A stretch of 64,000 nt of DNA, from assembly GCA_964553125.1 (NCBI GenBank), contig CAZKJW010000001.1, forward strand, positions 1 to 64,000, written 5' to 3'. A program made the translations under genes and the position numbers. Below the pieces are notes generated by a model that was given only the letters and a program-made list of their open reading frames with translations, searched no databases and was not told the origin of the DNA. Source of the stretch: Aphodomonas sp964553125. GTDB taxonomy: Bacteria > Bacillota > Clostridia > Christensenellales > Aristaeellaceae. Below, piece by piece: positions 56,689-64,000 of this stretch (the stretch's first letter is position 1; each line of letters begins with the position of its first letter).

Positions 56689-59456
56689 ACCGGGTCGGTG
56701 ACGAAATTTTGATGCACTACGGCGTGAGCGCCAAGGACGGCGCACCGGGGCGCGGTTCAGGCCGGTACCCTCTGGGAAGCGGCGAAGACCCAAACCAGCA
56801 TCGCGGGGATTTTGCCAGCCGCGTACAGGAGCTGCGCAAGGCCGGCATGAGCGAAAAAGATATTGTGACGGCGCTGGGACTGAAAAGCACCTCTGAGCTG
56901 CGCGCAAGATATTCCACGGCGGTGAACGAGCAGCGGACGCAGAAGATTGCCCGCGCCCGGCAGATGCTGGACGAGGGACGGAGCCGGGCGGAGATTGCCC
57001 GCGAAATGGGCATTAACGAATCGACCCTGCGATCTCTTTTGAACGAGCGAAGCGCAGAGCGTACGCGGGCAGCACAGATCACCGCCGATTTTCTTCGGGC
57101 GCAAATCGAAGAAAAGGGAATGATCGACGTGGGCACCGGGGTGGAGCTGGAGCTGGGCGTGAGCAAGGAAAAGCTGAACCAGGCGCTGGCCATGCTGGAA
57201 GAGGAAGGCTATGTGCTCTATGGCGGCGGCGTGCCGCAGGTGACAAACCCCGGCAAGCAGACGAACATTAAGGTCATCTGCCCGCCCGGCACAGAACACA
57301 GGGAAATTTATGACTTTGAAAATGTCCACACGATTACGGATTACAAGATGCGGGTGGATGAGAACGGCGAGGAGCATTTTGAAAAGGGGTTTGAATACCC
57401 CGCTTCGCTGGACTCCAGCCGCTTGCAGATTCGCTATCGCGATGACGTAACGCCCGATGGCCACGCCGCCATTGAAAAGGACGGAACCATTGAGATTCGC
57501 CGCGGCTGCGCAGACCTTGACCTTGGCGAAAGCCATTACGCGCAGGTGCGGATTCTGGTGGACGGGGACAAGTACCTCAAAGGCATGGCGTTCTACTCGG
57601 ACGACCTGCCGGACGGCATCGATGTGGCGTTCAACACCAACAAATCGCCCGGACAGGAAGCGCTGAAGAAAGCCAAGACGGACGACCCGAACAATCCCTT
57701 CGGCGCGCTGATCAAGGAAGAGGGCGGACAGTACCACTACACCGATGAAAATGGAGAGCGCAAGCTGGGCCTCATCAACAAGACCCGCGCTGAAGGCGAC
57801 TGGGGCGAATGGGCGGACGCGCTTCCTTCGCAGTTTCTTTCCAAGCAGAGCCAGCAGCTGATTAACAAGCAGCTTGGTTTGGCGATTGCGGACAAGCAGA
57901 TGGAGTTTGACGAGATTTGCGCGCTGACCAACCCCACGGTGAAGAAGCAGCTACTGGAGACCTTTGCCAACGACTGCGATTCGGCGGCGGTGCATTTGCA
58001 GGCGGCGGCCCTGCCGCGGCAGAAGTATCAGGTGATCCTGCCTATCGCTTCTCTCAAGGACAACGAGGTATACGCGCCCAACTATCAGGACGGCGAAACG
58101 GTGGCGCTGATCCGCTATCCTCACGGCGGCACGTTTGAGATTCCGATCCTGACGGTGAACAACAAGCAGGCGGATGGACGGCGCATTCTGGGGACGAACC
58201 CTGCAGATGCCATTGGCATCAATGCAGAGGTGGCGGCCCGCCTGTCTGGCGCCGACTTTGACGGCGACACCGTGATGGTCATTCCCTGCAACTCCTCCTC
58301 AAGCAAGGTGAAGATCACTTCGACCCGTGCGCTGGAAGGCTTGAAGGACTTTGACAACAAGATGGAGTATGGCTCGACGGTGAAGGTAGACGCGGACGGT
58401 ACGGAACACTACTACCACAACGGCCATGAATTCAAGCGCATGACCAAGAGCCAGACCCAGATGGAGATGGGCAAGATCTCCAATCTGATTACCGACATGA
58501 CGCTCAAGGGCGCGACCACGGAAGAGCTGACCAAAGCCGTGCGGCACAGCATGGTTGTCATCGATGCGGAGAAGCACAAGCTGGACTGGAAGCAGAGCGA
58601 GATTGACAACGACATCCCGGCGCTGAAAAGGAAGTACCAGATGCGCGTCGACGAGGACGGCAGCGTTCACACCGGGGCATCCACACTGATCTCGCGCGCC
58701 AAATCCCCCGTCGCGGTGCTCAAGCGCAAGGGCAGCCCAAAGATCGACCCCGACACCGGCGAGCTGGTCTACAAGGAGGTCGTGGAGGAATACACCGACA
58801 AGCACGGAAAGACCCGCGTGCGCACACAGGACTCCACGCAGATGGCGGAGACGCGGGATGCGCGGACGCTTTCCAGCGGGACTCCGCAGGAAGAAGCTTA
58901 TGCTGCTTATGCCAACAAGATGAAGGCTTTGGCGAACGAAGCGCGCAAGGAGATCATCTCCACAGGACGCATCCAGTACAGCGCGTCCGCCAGAGCCGCC
59001 TATGCGGAGGAGGTCGATTATCTGACCGCCCAACTGAATGTGGCGCTGAAGAACGCCCCGCGCGAGAGACAGGCGCAGCTTGCTGCTAACAGCGAGGTGA
59101 AGGCGATGAAAAAAGCGAACCCTGGAATGACCCAAAAAGAGGTCAAGAAACAGGCGCAGCTGGCGCTGTCGAGGGCGCGGACAAGGTACGGCGCGAAGCG
59201 CAATCCCGTCAACATCACTGCCCGCGGATGGGAAGCGATTCAGGCAGGGGCAATCAGCGAGAACGTACTGAGCCAGATTCTCCGCTTTGCAGACACCGAT
59301 CAGGTGAGAGCCTACGCGACACCGCGCACAACCACGGCATTGTCCACAGGAAAACAGGCTCGCATTAAAGCGATGCGCGCTTCTGGCTACACAAACAGCG
59401 AGATTGCGCAGGCGCTTGGCATCTCGGCCTCAACCGTGTCGAAATACAGCAATTGA
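56685..59456 (+). CDS. DFDGD protein: putative single-chain phage RNA polymerase with helix-turn-helix segments
   Basis: 923 residues. RLSGADFDGDTVMVIP places DFDGD at 524-528. DFDGD is the magnesium-binding signature of the largest subunit of cellular RNA polymerases and of YonO-like single-chain phage enzymes. The stretch before it (IRYPHGGTFEIP, DAIGINAEVAARL) agrees with the double-psi barrel around that site. Residues 40-120 hold two helix-turn-helix units (KAGMSEKDIVTALGLKSTSE and EGRSRAEIAREMGINEST), and the last 30 hold a third (GYTNSEIAQALGISASTVSK). The N-terminus HYGVSAKDGAPGRGSGRYPL looks like phage virion-protein leaders. It follows the nuclease gene with a 4-bp overlap. Close relatives are widespread in Clostridia phages, mostly annotated only as HTH proteins. 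Polymerase activity is inferred. Confidence 0.72.
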   Translation: MNRVGDEILMHYGVSAKDGAPGRGSGRYPLGSGEDPNQHRGDFASRVQELRKAGMSEKDIVTALGLKSTSELRARYSTAVNEQRTQKIARARQMLDEGRSRAEIAREMGINESTLRSLLNERSAERTRAAQITADFLRAQIEEKGMIDVGTGVELELGVSKEKLNQALAMLEEEGYVLYGGGVPQVTNPGKQTNIKVICPPGTEHREIYDFENVHTITDYKMRVDENGEEHFEKGFEYPASLDSSRLQIRYRDDVTPDGHAAIEKDGTIEIRRGCADLDLGESHYAQVRILVDGDKYLKGMAFYSDDLPDGIDVAFNTNKSPGQEALKKAKTDDPNNPFGALIKEEGGQYHYTDENGERKLGLINKTRAEGDWGEWADALPSQFLSKQSQQLINKQLGLAIADKQMEFDEICALTNPTVKKQLLETFANDCDSAAVHLQAAALPRQKYQVILPIASLKDNEVYAPNYQDGETVALIRYPHGGTFEIPILTVNNKQADGRRILGTNPADAIGINAEVAARLSGADFDGDTVMVIPCNSSSSKVKITSTRALEGLKDFDNKMEYGSTVKVDADGTEHYYHNGHEFKRMTKSQTQMEMGKISNLITDMTLKGATTEELTKAVRHSMVVIDAEKHKLDWKQSEIDNDIPALKRKYQMRVDEDGSVHTGASTLISRAKSPVAVLKRKGSPKIDPDTGELVYKEVVEEYTDKHGKTRVRTQDSTQMAETRDARTLSSGTPQEEAYAAYANKMKALANEARKEIISTGRIQYSASARAAYAEEVDYLTAQLNVALKNAPRERQAQLAANSEVKAMKKANPGMTQKEVKKQAQLALSRARTRYGAKRNPVNITARGWEAIQAGAISENVLSQILRFADTDQVRAYATPRTTTALSTGKQARIKAMRASGYTNSEIAQALGISASTVSKYSN

Positions 59457-59473
59457 AAGGAGTGAACAGTTGT

Positions 59474-59725
59474 ATGACCAAAGGCTGCATGCTGACGACG
59501 TTTGACAATCCTTACAATCCGTTCACTCAGTTTGAGAAGTGGTTTCTGTTTGACACGGAAAAAGGATACAACACTTGCGCGTACCTGGGGCGAATCGTCC
59601 GGACGAGCGACGAATTCACCGAGGAAGAAAACGATTTGGCGAATGAGCGCGCAATTGACGAGATCATTAAGTATGATTTCAGAAACATTTACAGGAAAGT
59701 CTGCTCGAATGCGAAGAGAACATAA
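59474..59725 (+). CDS. Conserved small phage protein
   Basis: 83 residues from MTKGCMLTTFDNPYNPFTQF, with WFLFDTEKGYNTCAYLGRIV. AAAGGAG 11 bases upstream. This family nearly always follows the DFDGD-type or terminase-proximal genes in Clostridia phages. Unknown function. Confidence 0.78.
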   Translation: MTKGCMLTTFDNPYNPFTQFEKWFLFDTEKGYNTCAYLGRIVRTSDEFTEEENDLANERAIDEIIKYDFRNIYRKVCSNAKRT

Positions 59726-60017
59726 GGAAACATCCGCTGAGAGCCATAGGGGGAGGGTAGCGAAAATGCACCCCCTCCCTGCATCGCCGGCCTCCTTGGA
59801 AATTCTCCGGAGGGAAGTTTTTGCGAAATGTTTTTTAGGCGGTCGTGGTGTTTAGACGAGCTTATGGGGTGGTTGAGGGGGATGCTCGGTCAAGTTTGCG
59901 GGCATTGTTGGTCTGTTCTTTGGATTTCTTCATCTCTTTCTCCTTTCGGCAGACCAATCAAGTACCTCATAAGTTCATCTAAGCATCATGATTAACACGG
60001 AAAAGGAGGGCAAAGTC
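59726..60017. other. 292-base intergenic stretch
   Basis: Plus strand: a GC-rich hairpin (GGGAGGG...CCCTCCC near 59752-59778) and several short stem candidates. Minus strand: the small gene at 59862-59933. No plus-strand gene seen. Confidence 0.6.
59862..59933 (-). CDS. Possible 23-residue peptide
   Basis: MKKSKEQTNNARKLDRASPS, then TTP and stop. GAAAGGAGAAAGAG before the ATG is a strong binding site. Very polar. Short, so coding is uncertain. Confidence 0.45.
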   Translation of the reverse strand: MKKSKEQTNNARKLDRASPSTTP

Positions 60018-60377
60018 ATGCCACGAAGAGCGAAAATGGCAGAGTCCTCCGGGGCTACGCCGAAAATGCGTCCTGCGCTTACACCTGAAGCGCGAGAGGG
60101 GCAAATGATTTCGCTGGCGATGGATCTCGTGGAGGAACGGCTGCGCAACGGTACCGCTTCTTCGCAGGAAACCACGCATTTTCTCAAGATCGCTGCCAAC
60201 AAGAAGATTGATGAACTGAATATTCAGTTGGCACAGAAAGACCTTGAACTGAAGGAAGCAAAGAAACAGGCGATTTATTCTGCGGAGCGCATGGAACAGC
60301 TTTACAGCGAAGCGATTCGGGCGATGCAGAGATACAGCGGACATGGTGATGAGGATGAAGAGAACATCGACTATTAA
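60018..60377 (+). CDS. Phage packaging-region protein, possible small terminase-like
   Basis: 119 residues from MPRRAKMAESS. PALTPEAREGQMISLAMDLV, GTASSQETTHFLKIAA, then a long coiled coil. Proteins of this type stand before HNH and terminase genes in Clostridia phages. AAGGAGG upstream. Small-terminase role is a guess from position and helical build. Confidence 0.68.
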   Translation: MPRRAKMAESSGATPKMRPALTPEAREGQMISLAMDLVEERLRNGTASSQETTHFLKIAANKKIDELNIQLAQKDLELKEAKKQAIYSAERMEQLYSEAIRAMQRYSGHGDEDEENIDY

Positions 60378-60786
60378 AACCTACAGTGAGTTGAATCGGC
60401 TGCCTACGTTTCTTGAACGCTTCGAATATTTGAAGCTGTCTGGTCAGGTGGGGCAGGAAACCTTTGGCTTTGATCGATATTTGAATCAGAGTTTCTACCA
60501 TTCCAGCGAATGGCGACCGATACGGGACTACGTTATTGCACGTGATTTGGGTTGCGACCTTGGTATGGAAGGATACGAGATTCATGGGCGGATTTATATT
60601 CACCACATGAATCCGGTTACTGCAGACGATATTAAACGAGCAACGGAGTTTCTGACAAATCCGGAGTATTTGATCTGCACAACCCACAACACGCATAACG
60701 CGATTCACTATGGCGATGCCTCATTGCTCATTACCGAGCCGGCGGAGCGAACGCCTTATGATACCTGCCCATGGAAGAGAAGGTGA
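60355..60786 (+). CDS. HNH endonuclease-like phage protein
   Basis: 143 residues from MKRTSTIKTYSELNRL; ATG 60343 is an alternative. FYHSSEWRPIRDYVIARDLG, CDLGMEGYEIHGRIYIHHMN and CTTHNTHNAIHYGD fit the HNH pattern (His-His pair, then Asn/His). Such proteins aid genome packaging with the large terminase. Confidence 0.85.
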   Translation: MKRTSTIKTYSELNRLPTFLERFEYLKLSGQVGQETFGFDRYLNQSFYHSSEWRPIRDYVIARDLGCDLGMEGYEIHGRIYIHHMNPVTADDIKRATEFLTNPEYLICTTHNTHNAIHYGDASLLITEPAERTPYDTCPWKRR

Positions 60787-60792
60787 GGACTT

Positions 60793-61350
60793 ATGATTCA
60801 GTGGTTTGAGTATAGAGACGTATGGCCCAAGGTGAAACGTTCTGCACGAACGACCGTCAGCAGGGAGGGTGAGGGGACTTATCCCAGCGACACATGGAAG
60901 AAGACGATTCTGTTGGCAGAGCACAGTCCTATCCGTAGAATTCGCTTTTCATGGAAGTGGAAAGATCTGAAAAGCTGGATTTCCGTTCACTTTGTGCGCC
61001 ACAAGATCGGCATTGAGCATTGGGTGTCGACCCAGCGGAGCGACCGCACCGGTGTTCCGCGCGACAAATTACCCCAGGATGCCTTAGTCAGCCACGAATG
61101 CGAAGCGGATGCACAGGCGCTGATCTTTATCAGCCGTCGCAGGCTCTGCAATCAAGCGGCAAGCGAAACTCGCGCCGCTTGGCGAGAAGTGAGAGACAGA
61201 GTGGCTGAGGCAGACCCGGTGCTCGCATCCGTCATGGTGCCAGAGTGTATCTATCGTGGATTCTGTCCGGAGTTCCATTCCTGCGGGTATGCTGACACAC
61301 CTGAATACGCTACAGCACTTGCTGAATATCGAAAGAAAGAGGTTTCGTGA
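60793..61350 (+). CDS. ThyX-like phage protein
   Basis: 185 residues. HFVRHKIGIEHWVSTQRSDR resembles the ThyX motif RHR-x7-S, with Lys for the third residue. Conserved cysteine/histidine pattern follows (SHECEADAQALIFISRRRLC, CIYRGFCPEFHSCGY), which true ThyX lacks. ThyX makes dTMP using FAD. Given the changes, activity on dUMP is doubtful; it could modify another base. Located in the packaging region, not with nrdD. Confidence 0.7.
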   Translation: MIQWFEYRDVWPKVKRSARTTVSREGEGTYPSDTWKKTILLAEHSPIRRIRFSWKWKDLKSWISVHFVRHKIGIEHWVSTQRSDRTGVPRDKLPQDALVSHECEADAQALIFISRRRLCNQAASETRAAWREVRDRVAEADPVLASVMVPECIYRGFCPEFHSCGYADTPEYATALAEYRKKEVS

Positions 61351-61688
61351 TGGAGAGTATTCTCAACGCAGTGAAGAAAGCTTCAAATATTGGGATAGAC
61401 AACAGAGACTTTGACGCAGAGGTTATTCTTTATACTAATGGTGTATTGTGGAGAATCGCCGAAGCAGGTGTTGGCCGAACGGGTTTTTCAATCCATGATG
61501 AAAACCAAACATGGAGCGATTTTGTTGGCGAGCAGACAGATTGCATGGAAGGGGTAAAGACATACGTCTGTATTAAAGTGAAACTCATTTTTGATCCTCC
61601 GACATCCACCGCCGTTCTGGAAAGTATGAATCGAATTGTTAATGAATACGAATGGCTTTTGAATGCAAGAGGCGATAAAACTTGTTAG
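61347..61688 (+). CDS. Head-tail connector-like phage protein
   Basis: 113 residues. ILNAVKKASNIGIDNRDFDA, VGRTGFSIHDENQTWSDF, KTYVCIKVKLIFDPPTSTAV and MNRIVNEYEWLLN are typical of a small conserved connector-type protein of Clostridia siphophages. Overlaps the ThyX-like gene by 4 bp. Confidence 0.75.
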   Translation: MMESILNAVKKASNIGIDNRDFDAEVILYTNGVLWRIAEAGVGRTGFSIHDENQTWSDFVGEQTDCMEGVKTYVCIKVKLIFDPPTSTAVLESMNRIVNEYEWLLNARGDKTC

Positions 61689-61746
61689 AATTAACAAAGA
61701 TGTAACCGATGGTAATCGAAAATTCAATCTTCGGCAACAGCTGACA

Positions 61747-61755
61747 TGCTATAAT
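61747..61755 (+). promoter_or_regulatory. Extended -10 promoter of the cargo cassette
   Basis: TGCTATAAT with no good -35. It stands after the connector-like gene and before the secreted-protein gene. Confidence 0.55.
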
Positions 61756-61895
61756 TAAACAGGAATTTCGTGGAATGTATAAAGAACTTGCGGAAGGCCC
61801 CTATTTGTTGGCTTTGATGGTATTCTGGTTTGGACAGAGGTAAGTATTCCAGCTTCTCAGAGAAGTATATTTATCGCCGACAGGAGGATGAGCGA

Positions 61896-62348
61896 GTGAA
61901 AAAGTTTCTTGCGGTTCTGATAACGTGTATACTGCTGATTGTCCCCGCATTTGCTGAAACTATTGACCTATCCTTAATGAGTTTGGACGAGCTGATTCAA
62001 CTGCAGGATGCTGTAAATACTGCAATTAGCGAACGACTCGGTTTTGGATTTGACGATTCGAAAATTGGGATGGGATATTACGATGTTGGTGTAGACATCA
62101 AGCCTGGCAAGTATGATTTGATTTGTACTTTCGCGGAAATGGAGTATTTGGCGTACAGTAATTCCGAACAGAGTAAATGTATGGTCGCAGTTATCTCTGA
62201 CGGAACCGATGACGCAGAAGCAATCAGCGAGTTTTATTACATTGCCGCCGGACAGCAGATTTCAGTTGAACTTGAAGAAGGAAACGTGTTGGTTATTGCA
62301 CGCGGCAATTTTCTGATTCGGACCAGCGAACATAGCTGGGCACCATAA
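61896..62348 (+). CDS. Secreted protein of the lysogenic cargo cassette
   Basis: 150 residues from a GTG with AGGAGG upstream. Signal peptide KKFLAVLITCILLIVPAFA, then LSLMSLDELIQLQDAVNTAI and a beta-rich domain (GYYDVGVDIKPGKYDLICTF, then LEEGNVLVIARGNFLI). The last part resembles domains of small secreted proteins in Bacillota. Not a phage structural gene; probably serves the lysogen. Confidence 0.75.
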   Translation: MKKFLAVLITCILLIVPAFAETIDLSLMSLDELIQLQDAVNTAISERLGFGFDDSKIGMGYYDVGVDIKPGKYDLICTFAEMEYLAYSNSEQSKCMVAVISDGTDDAEAISEFYYIAAGQQISVELEEGNVLVIARGNFLIRTSEHSWAP

Positions 62349-62368
62349 CAAGGGAAGGAGAATGTGAT

Positions 62369-62527
62369 ATGGGATGCTTGATTGTGGTCGCGGGTGTCCT
62401 GTATATTCTGTCTCCAATTGATCTATGGCCAGGAATTATCGATGATGTAATTTGCCTTGTGCTGATGATACTGTTGTGCGCCAGAAATGGAATTAACCCC
62501 TTTGACCATGACGAATCAGATGAATAA
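62369..62527 (+). CDS. DUF1232/YkvA-like small membrane protein
   Basis: 52 residues. VLYILSPIDLWPGIIDDV is the DUF1232 core. AAGGAG 14 bases before the ATG. Too short for a full YkvA protein. Confidence 0.65.
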   Translation: MGCLIVVAGVLYILSPIDLWPGIIDDVICLVLMILLCARNGINPFDHDESDE

Positions 62528-62548
62528 CTAAAGCACGGAGTGATGCTT

Positions 62549-63064
62549 ATGGCTACGGAACGCTTTTGTAAAAACTGTGGTGCTGAACTCGATGCTAAAG
62601 CAAAATTCTGTTCCGGATGTGGAACGCGTGTTGAGAGTGTTTCGCTGACAAAACCGCTTATTGATCTGATTTGTGAAAATTGTGGGAGTTCTTTGAAAGT
62701 GTCACACGACGATCAAACAATGGCAATATGTCCGCATTGTGGCCATAATCATATGATTCCGTCAAATCGAAGCGTGAAAATTCAGCAAATCAAAAGCGAT
62801 ACACATAAAGCGATCGAATTAGACAGACAGAAAACCCTGCGACTCATTTCTGAGCGCGAACAGACCAACAAAGAAAAAGAAAATGAAACCTCTTTTCTAA
62901 AATGGCTGGTTGAAAGTTTGCTTGCACGGAGTGGCACCGTTATCGGAACCCTATTCTGCTTATTGGCGCTCCTATTCGAGAATATACGGGGTCTGTTGCT
63001 ATTTGGGCTCATTCTTTTATTTGTCGACACAATCGCATCTAAATTAAAAAAAAACAATCATTGA
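62549..63064 (+). CDS. Zinc-ribbon membrane protein
   Basis: 171 residues. RFCKNCGAELDAKAKFCSGC is a classic N-terminal zinc ribbon; a second, CENCGSS...CPHCGH, follows. A charged helix leads to two membrane helices at the end. GGAG 9 bases before the ATG. Third gene of the cargo cassette. Confidence 0.78.
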   Translation: MATERFCKNCGAELDAKAKFCSGCGTRVESVSLTKPLIDLICENCGSSLKVSHDDQTMAICPHCGHNHMIPSNRSVKIQQIKSDTHKAIELDRQKTLRLISEREQTNKEKENETSFLKWLVESLLARSGTVIGTLFCLLALLFENIRGLLLFGLILLFVDTIASKLKKNNH

Positions 63065-63069
63065 TTCAA

Positions 63070-63104
63070 AACCTCTGAGTTCAATACTCGGAGGTTCTTT
63101 TTTT
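63070..63104 (+). terminator. Terminator closing the cargo cassette
   Basis: AACCTCTGAGT-tcaat-ACTCGGAGGTT, then CTTTTTTTAT. Confidence 0.92.
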
Positions 63105-63132
63105 ATACTTGCAGGAAAGGAGTGATGGACAT

Positions 63133-63702
63133 TTGAGCAATGAATTGACCCATCATGGTATCAAGGATCAAAAGTGGGGATTGCGCCGATTTCAAAACCC
63201 CGATGGCAGCTTAACTCCGGCAGGACGCGAGCGGTACGGCGTGGGAAAAAAACGTGGGGTAGCAGGTGCAGAAGGAGAAAGCAAGAGTGGCGAAAGCGCT
63301 TCTTCTCAGAAAAGCGGCGTTAGCAAAACGCCTGGCAAATCGAGGCGAAGGACTGCCGCAATGAGTGATGATGAACTCCGTTCCCGCATTAACCGCCTGA
63401 ATATGGAAGAACAGTATTCAAATCTTGTGGCGCGGCAGAAGCAGCGAAATACTGGCGTTGTAAAAAGGCTGCTCGGTAATGCTGCTAAACAGCTTGCAGA
63501 ACAGTCACTTAGCAGGCTTGTGTCCAAAGTCATGAGTAAGGCTTTTGATAAGAAAGACAGCTTCGACATCGGTGATTACAAGGATATGGACGTCTATAAG
63601 ATGGACGCCGAAACGATCAAGAAGGTCGCGGATTGGTATACCAAAGCGAGTATGATCGAGCGCCAGCGTTCTGTGATATCCTCCGACAAGAAAAGGGACT
63701 GA
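63133..63702 (+). CDS. DUF7211-like virion-type protein
   Basis: 189 residues from a TTG with AAAGGAG upstream; no in-frame ATG fits. LTHHGIKDQKWGLRRFQNPD then GSLTPAGRERYGVG is the conserved leader of many phage structural proteins. The rest is basic, Ser/Lys-rich and helical. Located right before the large terminase. Confidence 0.78.
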   Translation: MSNELTHHGIKDQKWGLRRFQNPDGSLTPAGRERYGVGKKRGVAGAEGESKSGESASSQKSGVSKTPGKSRRRTAAMSDDELRSRINRLNMEEQYSNLVARQKQRNTGVVKRLLGNAAKQLAEQSLSRLVSKVMSKAFDKKDSFDIGDYKDMDVYKMDAETIKKVADWYTKASMIERQRSVISSDKKRD

Positions 63703-63708
63703 TAGCCT

Positions 63709-64000
63709 ATGCTATCGAACACGGCAGTCCCACGCTACTATGGCGAGTTTCGTGATGCAGTGATCGCCGGACAGATTCCGATTTGCGAAACGATTGAGAT
63801 GCAGATGCATCGCATTGACGAGAAGATTGCGAACCCGGAATTCTATTACGACGATCAGGCGGTGGAGGGATTCGTTTCCTACTGCAACAACGAATTGACG
63901 CTGACCGATGGTTCGGATTTGAAACTGTTGGATAGCTTCAAACTGTGGGCGGAGGATATTTTCGGGTGGTATCGCTTCGTGGAACAGGTTGTTCCGATTC
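63709..64000 (+). CDS. terL: Terminase large subunit, N-terminal part (runs off the window)
   Basis: 97 residues visible: LSNTAVPRYYGEFRDAVIAG, ANPEFYYDDQAVEGFVSYCN, and LTLTDGSDLKLLDSFKLWAE followed by DIFGWYRFVEQVV. This is the typical start of phage large terminases of Clostridia siphophages; the ATPase and nuclease motifs lie beyond the edge. Confidence 0.88.
   Translation, partial: MLSNTAVPRYYGEFRDAVIAGQIPICETIEMQMHRIDEKIANPEFYYDDQAVEGFVSYCNNELTLTDGSDLKLLDSFKLWAEDIFGWYRFVEQVVPI

Larger units (their letters stand above)
31795..64000. mobile_element. Integrated phage (prophage), left end to window edge
   Basis: Starts at the tRNA-Thr scar and contains early small genes, a replication module, nucleotide-metabolism genes, toxin modules, a DFDGD polymerase-like protein, HNH, connector-like and terminase genes, nearly all on the plus strand. 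The integrase is not in the window and would be expected at the other end. Base composition is lower in GC than the left half. Confidence 0.88.

Noticed and set aside
1..64000. CRISPR array or rRNA genes
   Set aside because: No regularly spaced direct repeats and no rRNA-like stretch seen anywhere in the window.

Overview
The window is a draft-assembly scaffold. A run of exactly 100 N at 31216-31315 joins a GC-rich bacterial chromosome segment (left) to a stretch that becomes an integrated phage genome (right). The host looks like an anaerobic Bacillota/Clostridia-type bacterium. The evidence is strong AGGAGG-type ribosome binding sites, GTG/TTG starts, a GroEL ending in GGM repeats, a tight molybdenum-cofactor operon, a three-subunit molybdenum hydroxylase, and phage genes of the kind common in gut Clostridia. 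I cannot name the species.

Left half (1-31215). It opens with the end of groEL and a frameshifted substrate-binding-protein-like gene. On the minus strand, one promoter at 10058-10086 with a long structured leader (candidate Moco riboswitch plus a terminator) precedes eight genes for molybdate uptake and molybdopterin synthesis: modA, modB, modC, moeA, a second MoeA-like gene, moaA, a MobB-MoaC fusion and a MogA-MoaE-like fusion. Next to it lie xdhC and a methyltransferase. Divergent from these come a MATE exporter, two Crp/Fnr regulators, a MocA-like nucleotidyltransferase, a phosphatase-HD fusion, a second methyltransferase and then the FAD, 2Fe-2S and molybdopterin subunits of a hydroxylase (17714-21534). 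Together this is one uptake, cofactor, maturation and enzyme unit. The operators TGTAG-N6-CTACA have CRP geometry and may be its switch. From 21615 to 30849 there is a second cluster: a VWA protein, a cytoplasmic leucine-rich-repeat protein, a MoxR-like ATPase, an unknown protein, an RsbW-like/dehydroquinase-like fusion, a small membrane protein, a trigger-factor-like chaperone without a PPIase domain, and a TylF-like methyltransferase.

Right half (31316-64000). A 45-nt copy of the 3' half of a tRNA-Thr(GGT) gene at 31795-31839 is the expected attachment-site scar of an integrated phage lying to its right. The early region (31.9-42.6 kb) consists of many tiny genes. Most are single-gene cassettes with their own terminator, and ten copies of a fixed-length 28-bp motif (CGCGAAA...CA...TATGAAA) stand where promoters should be. 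Three copies of a structured leader RNA and three DUF6353 paralogues are also here. The replication module follows: a 1391-residue fusion of SF3 helicase, primase-like domain, 3'-5' exonuclease and family B polymerase, then an SSB-like protein and an SF2 helicase. Then come BrnT/BrnA, anaerobic ribonucleotide reductase (nrdD, nrdG), a MazG-like protein, an inverted-repeat-rich non-coding block that may be an origin, and a TxpA-type type I toxin module. Next are two nucleases, a 923-residue protein carrying the RNA-polymerase signature DFDGD flanked by helix-turn-helix segments, an HNH protein, a ThyX-like protein, a connector-like protein, a lysogenic cargo cassette, and the start of the large terminase, which runs off the right edge.

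The most exciting possibility is that the DFDGD protein is a phage-encoded single-chain RNA polymerase, possibly packaged in the virion, that reads the ten 28-bp promoters of the early cassettes. The motif array and the catalytic signature are seen directly; the link between them is inference.
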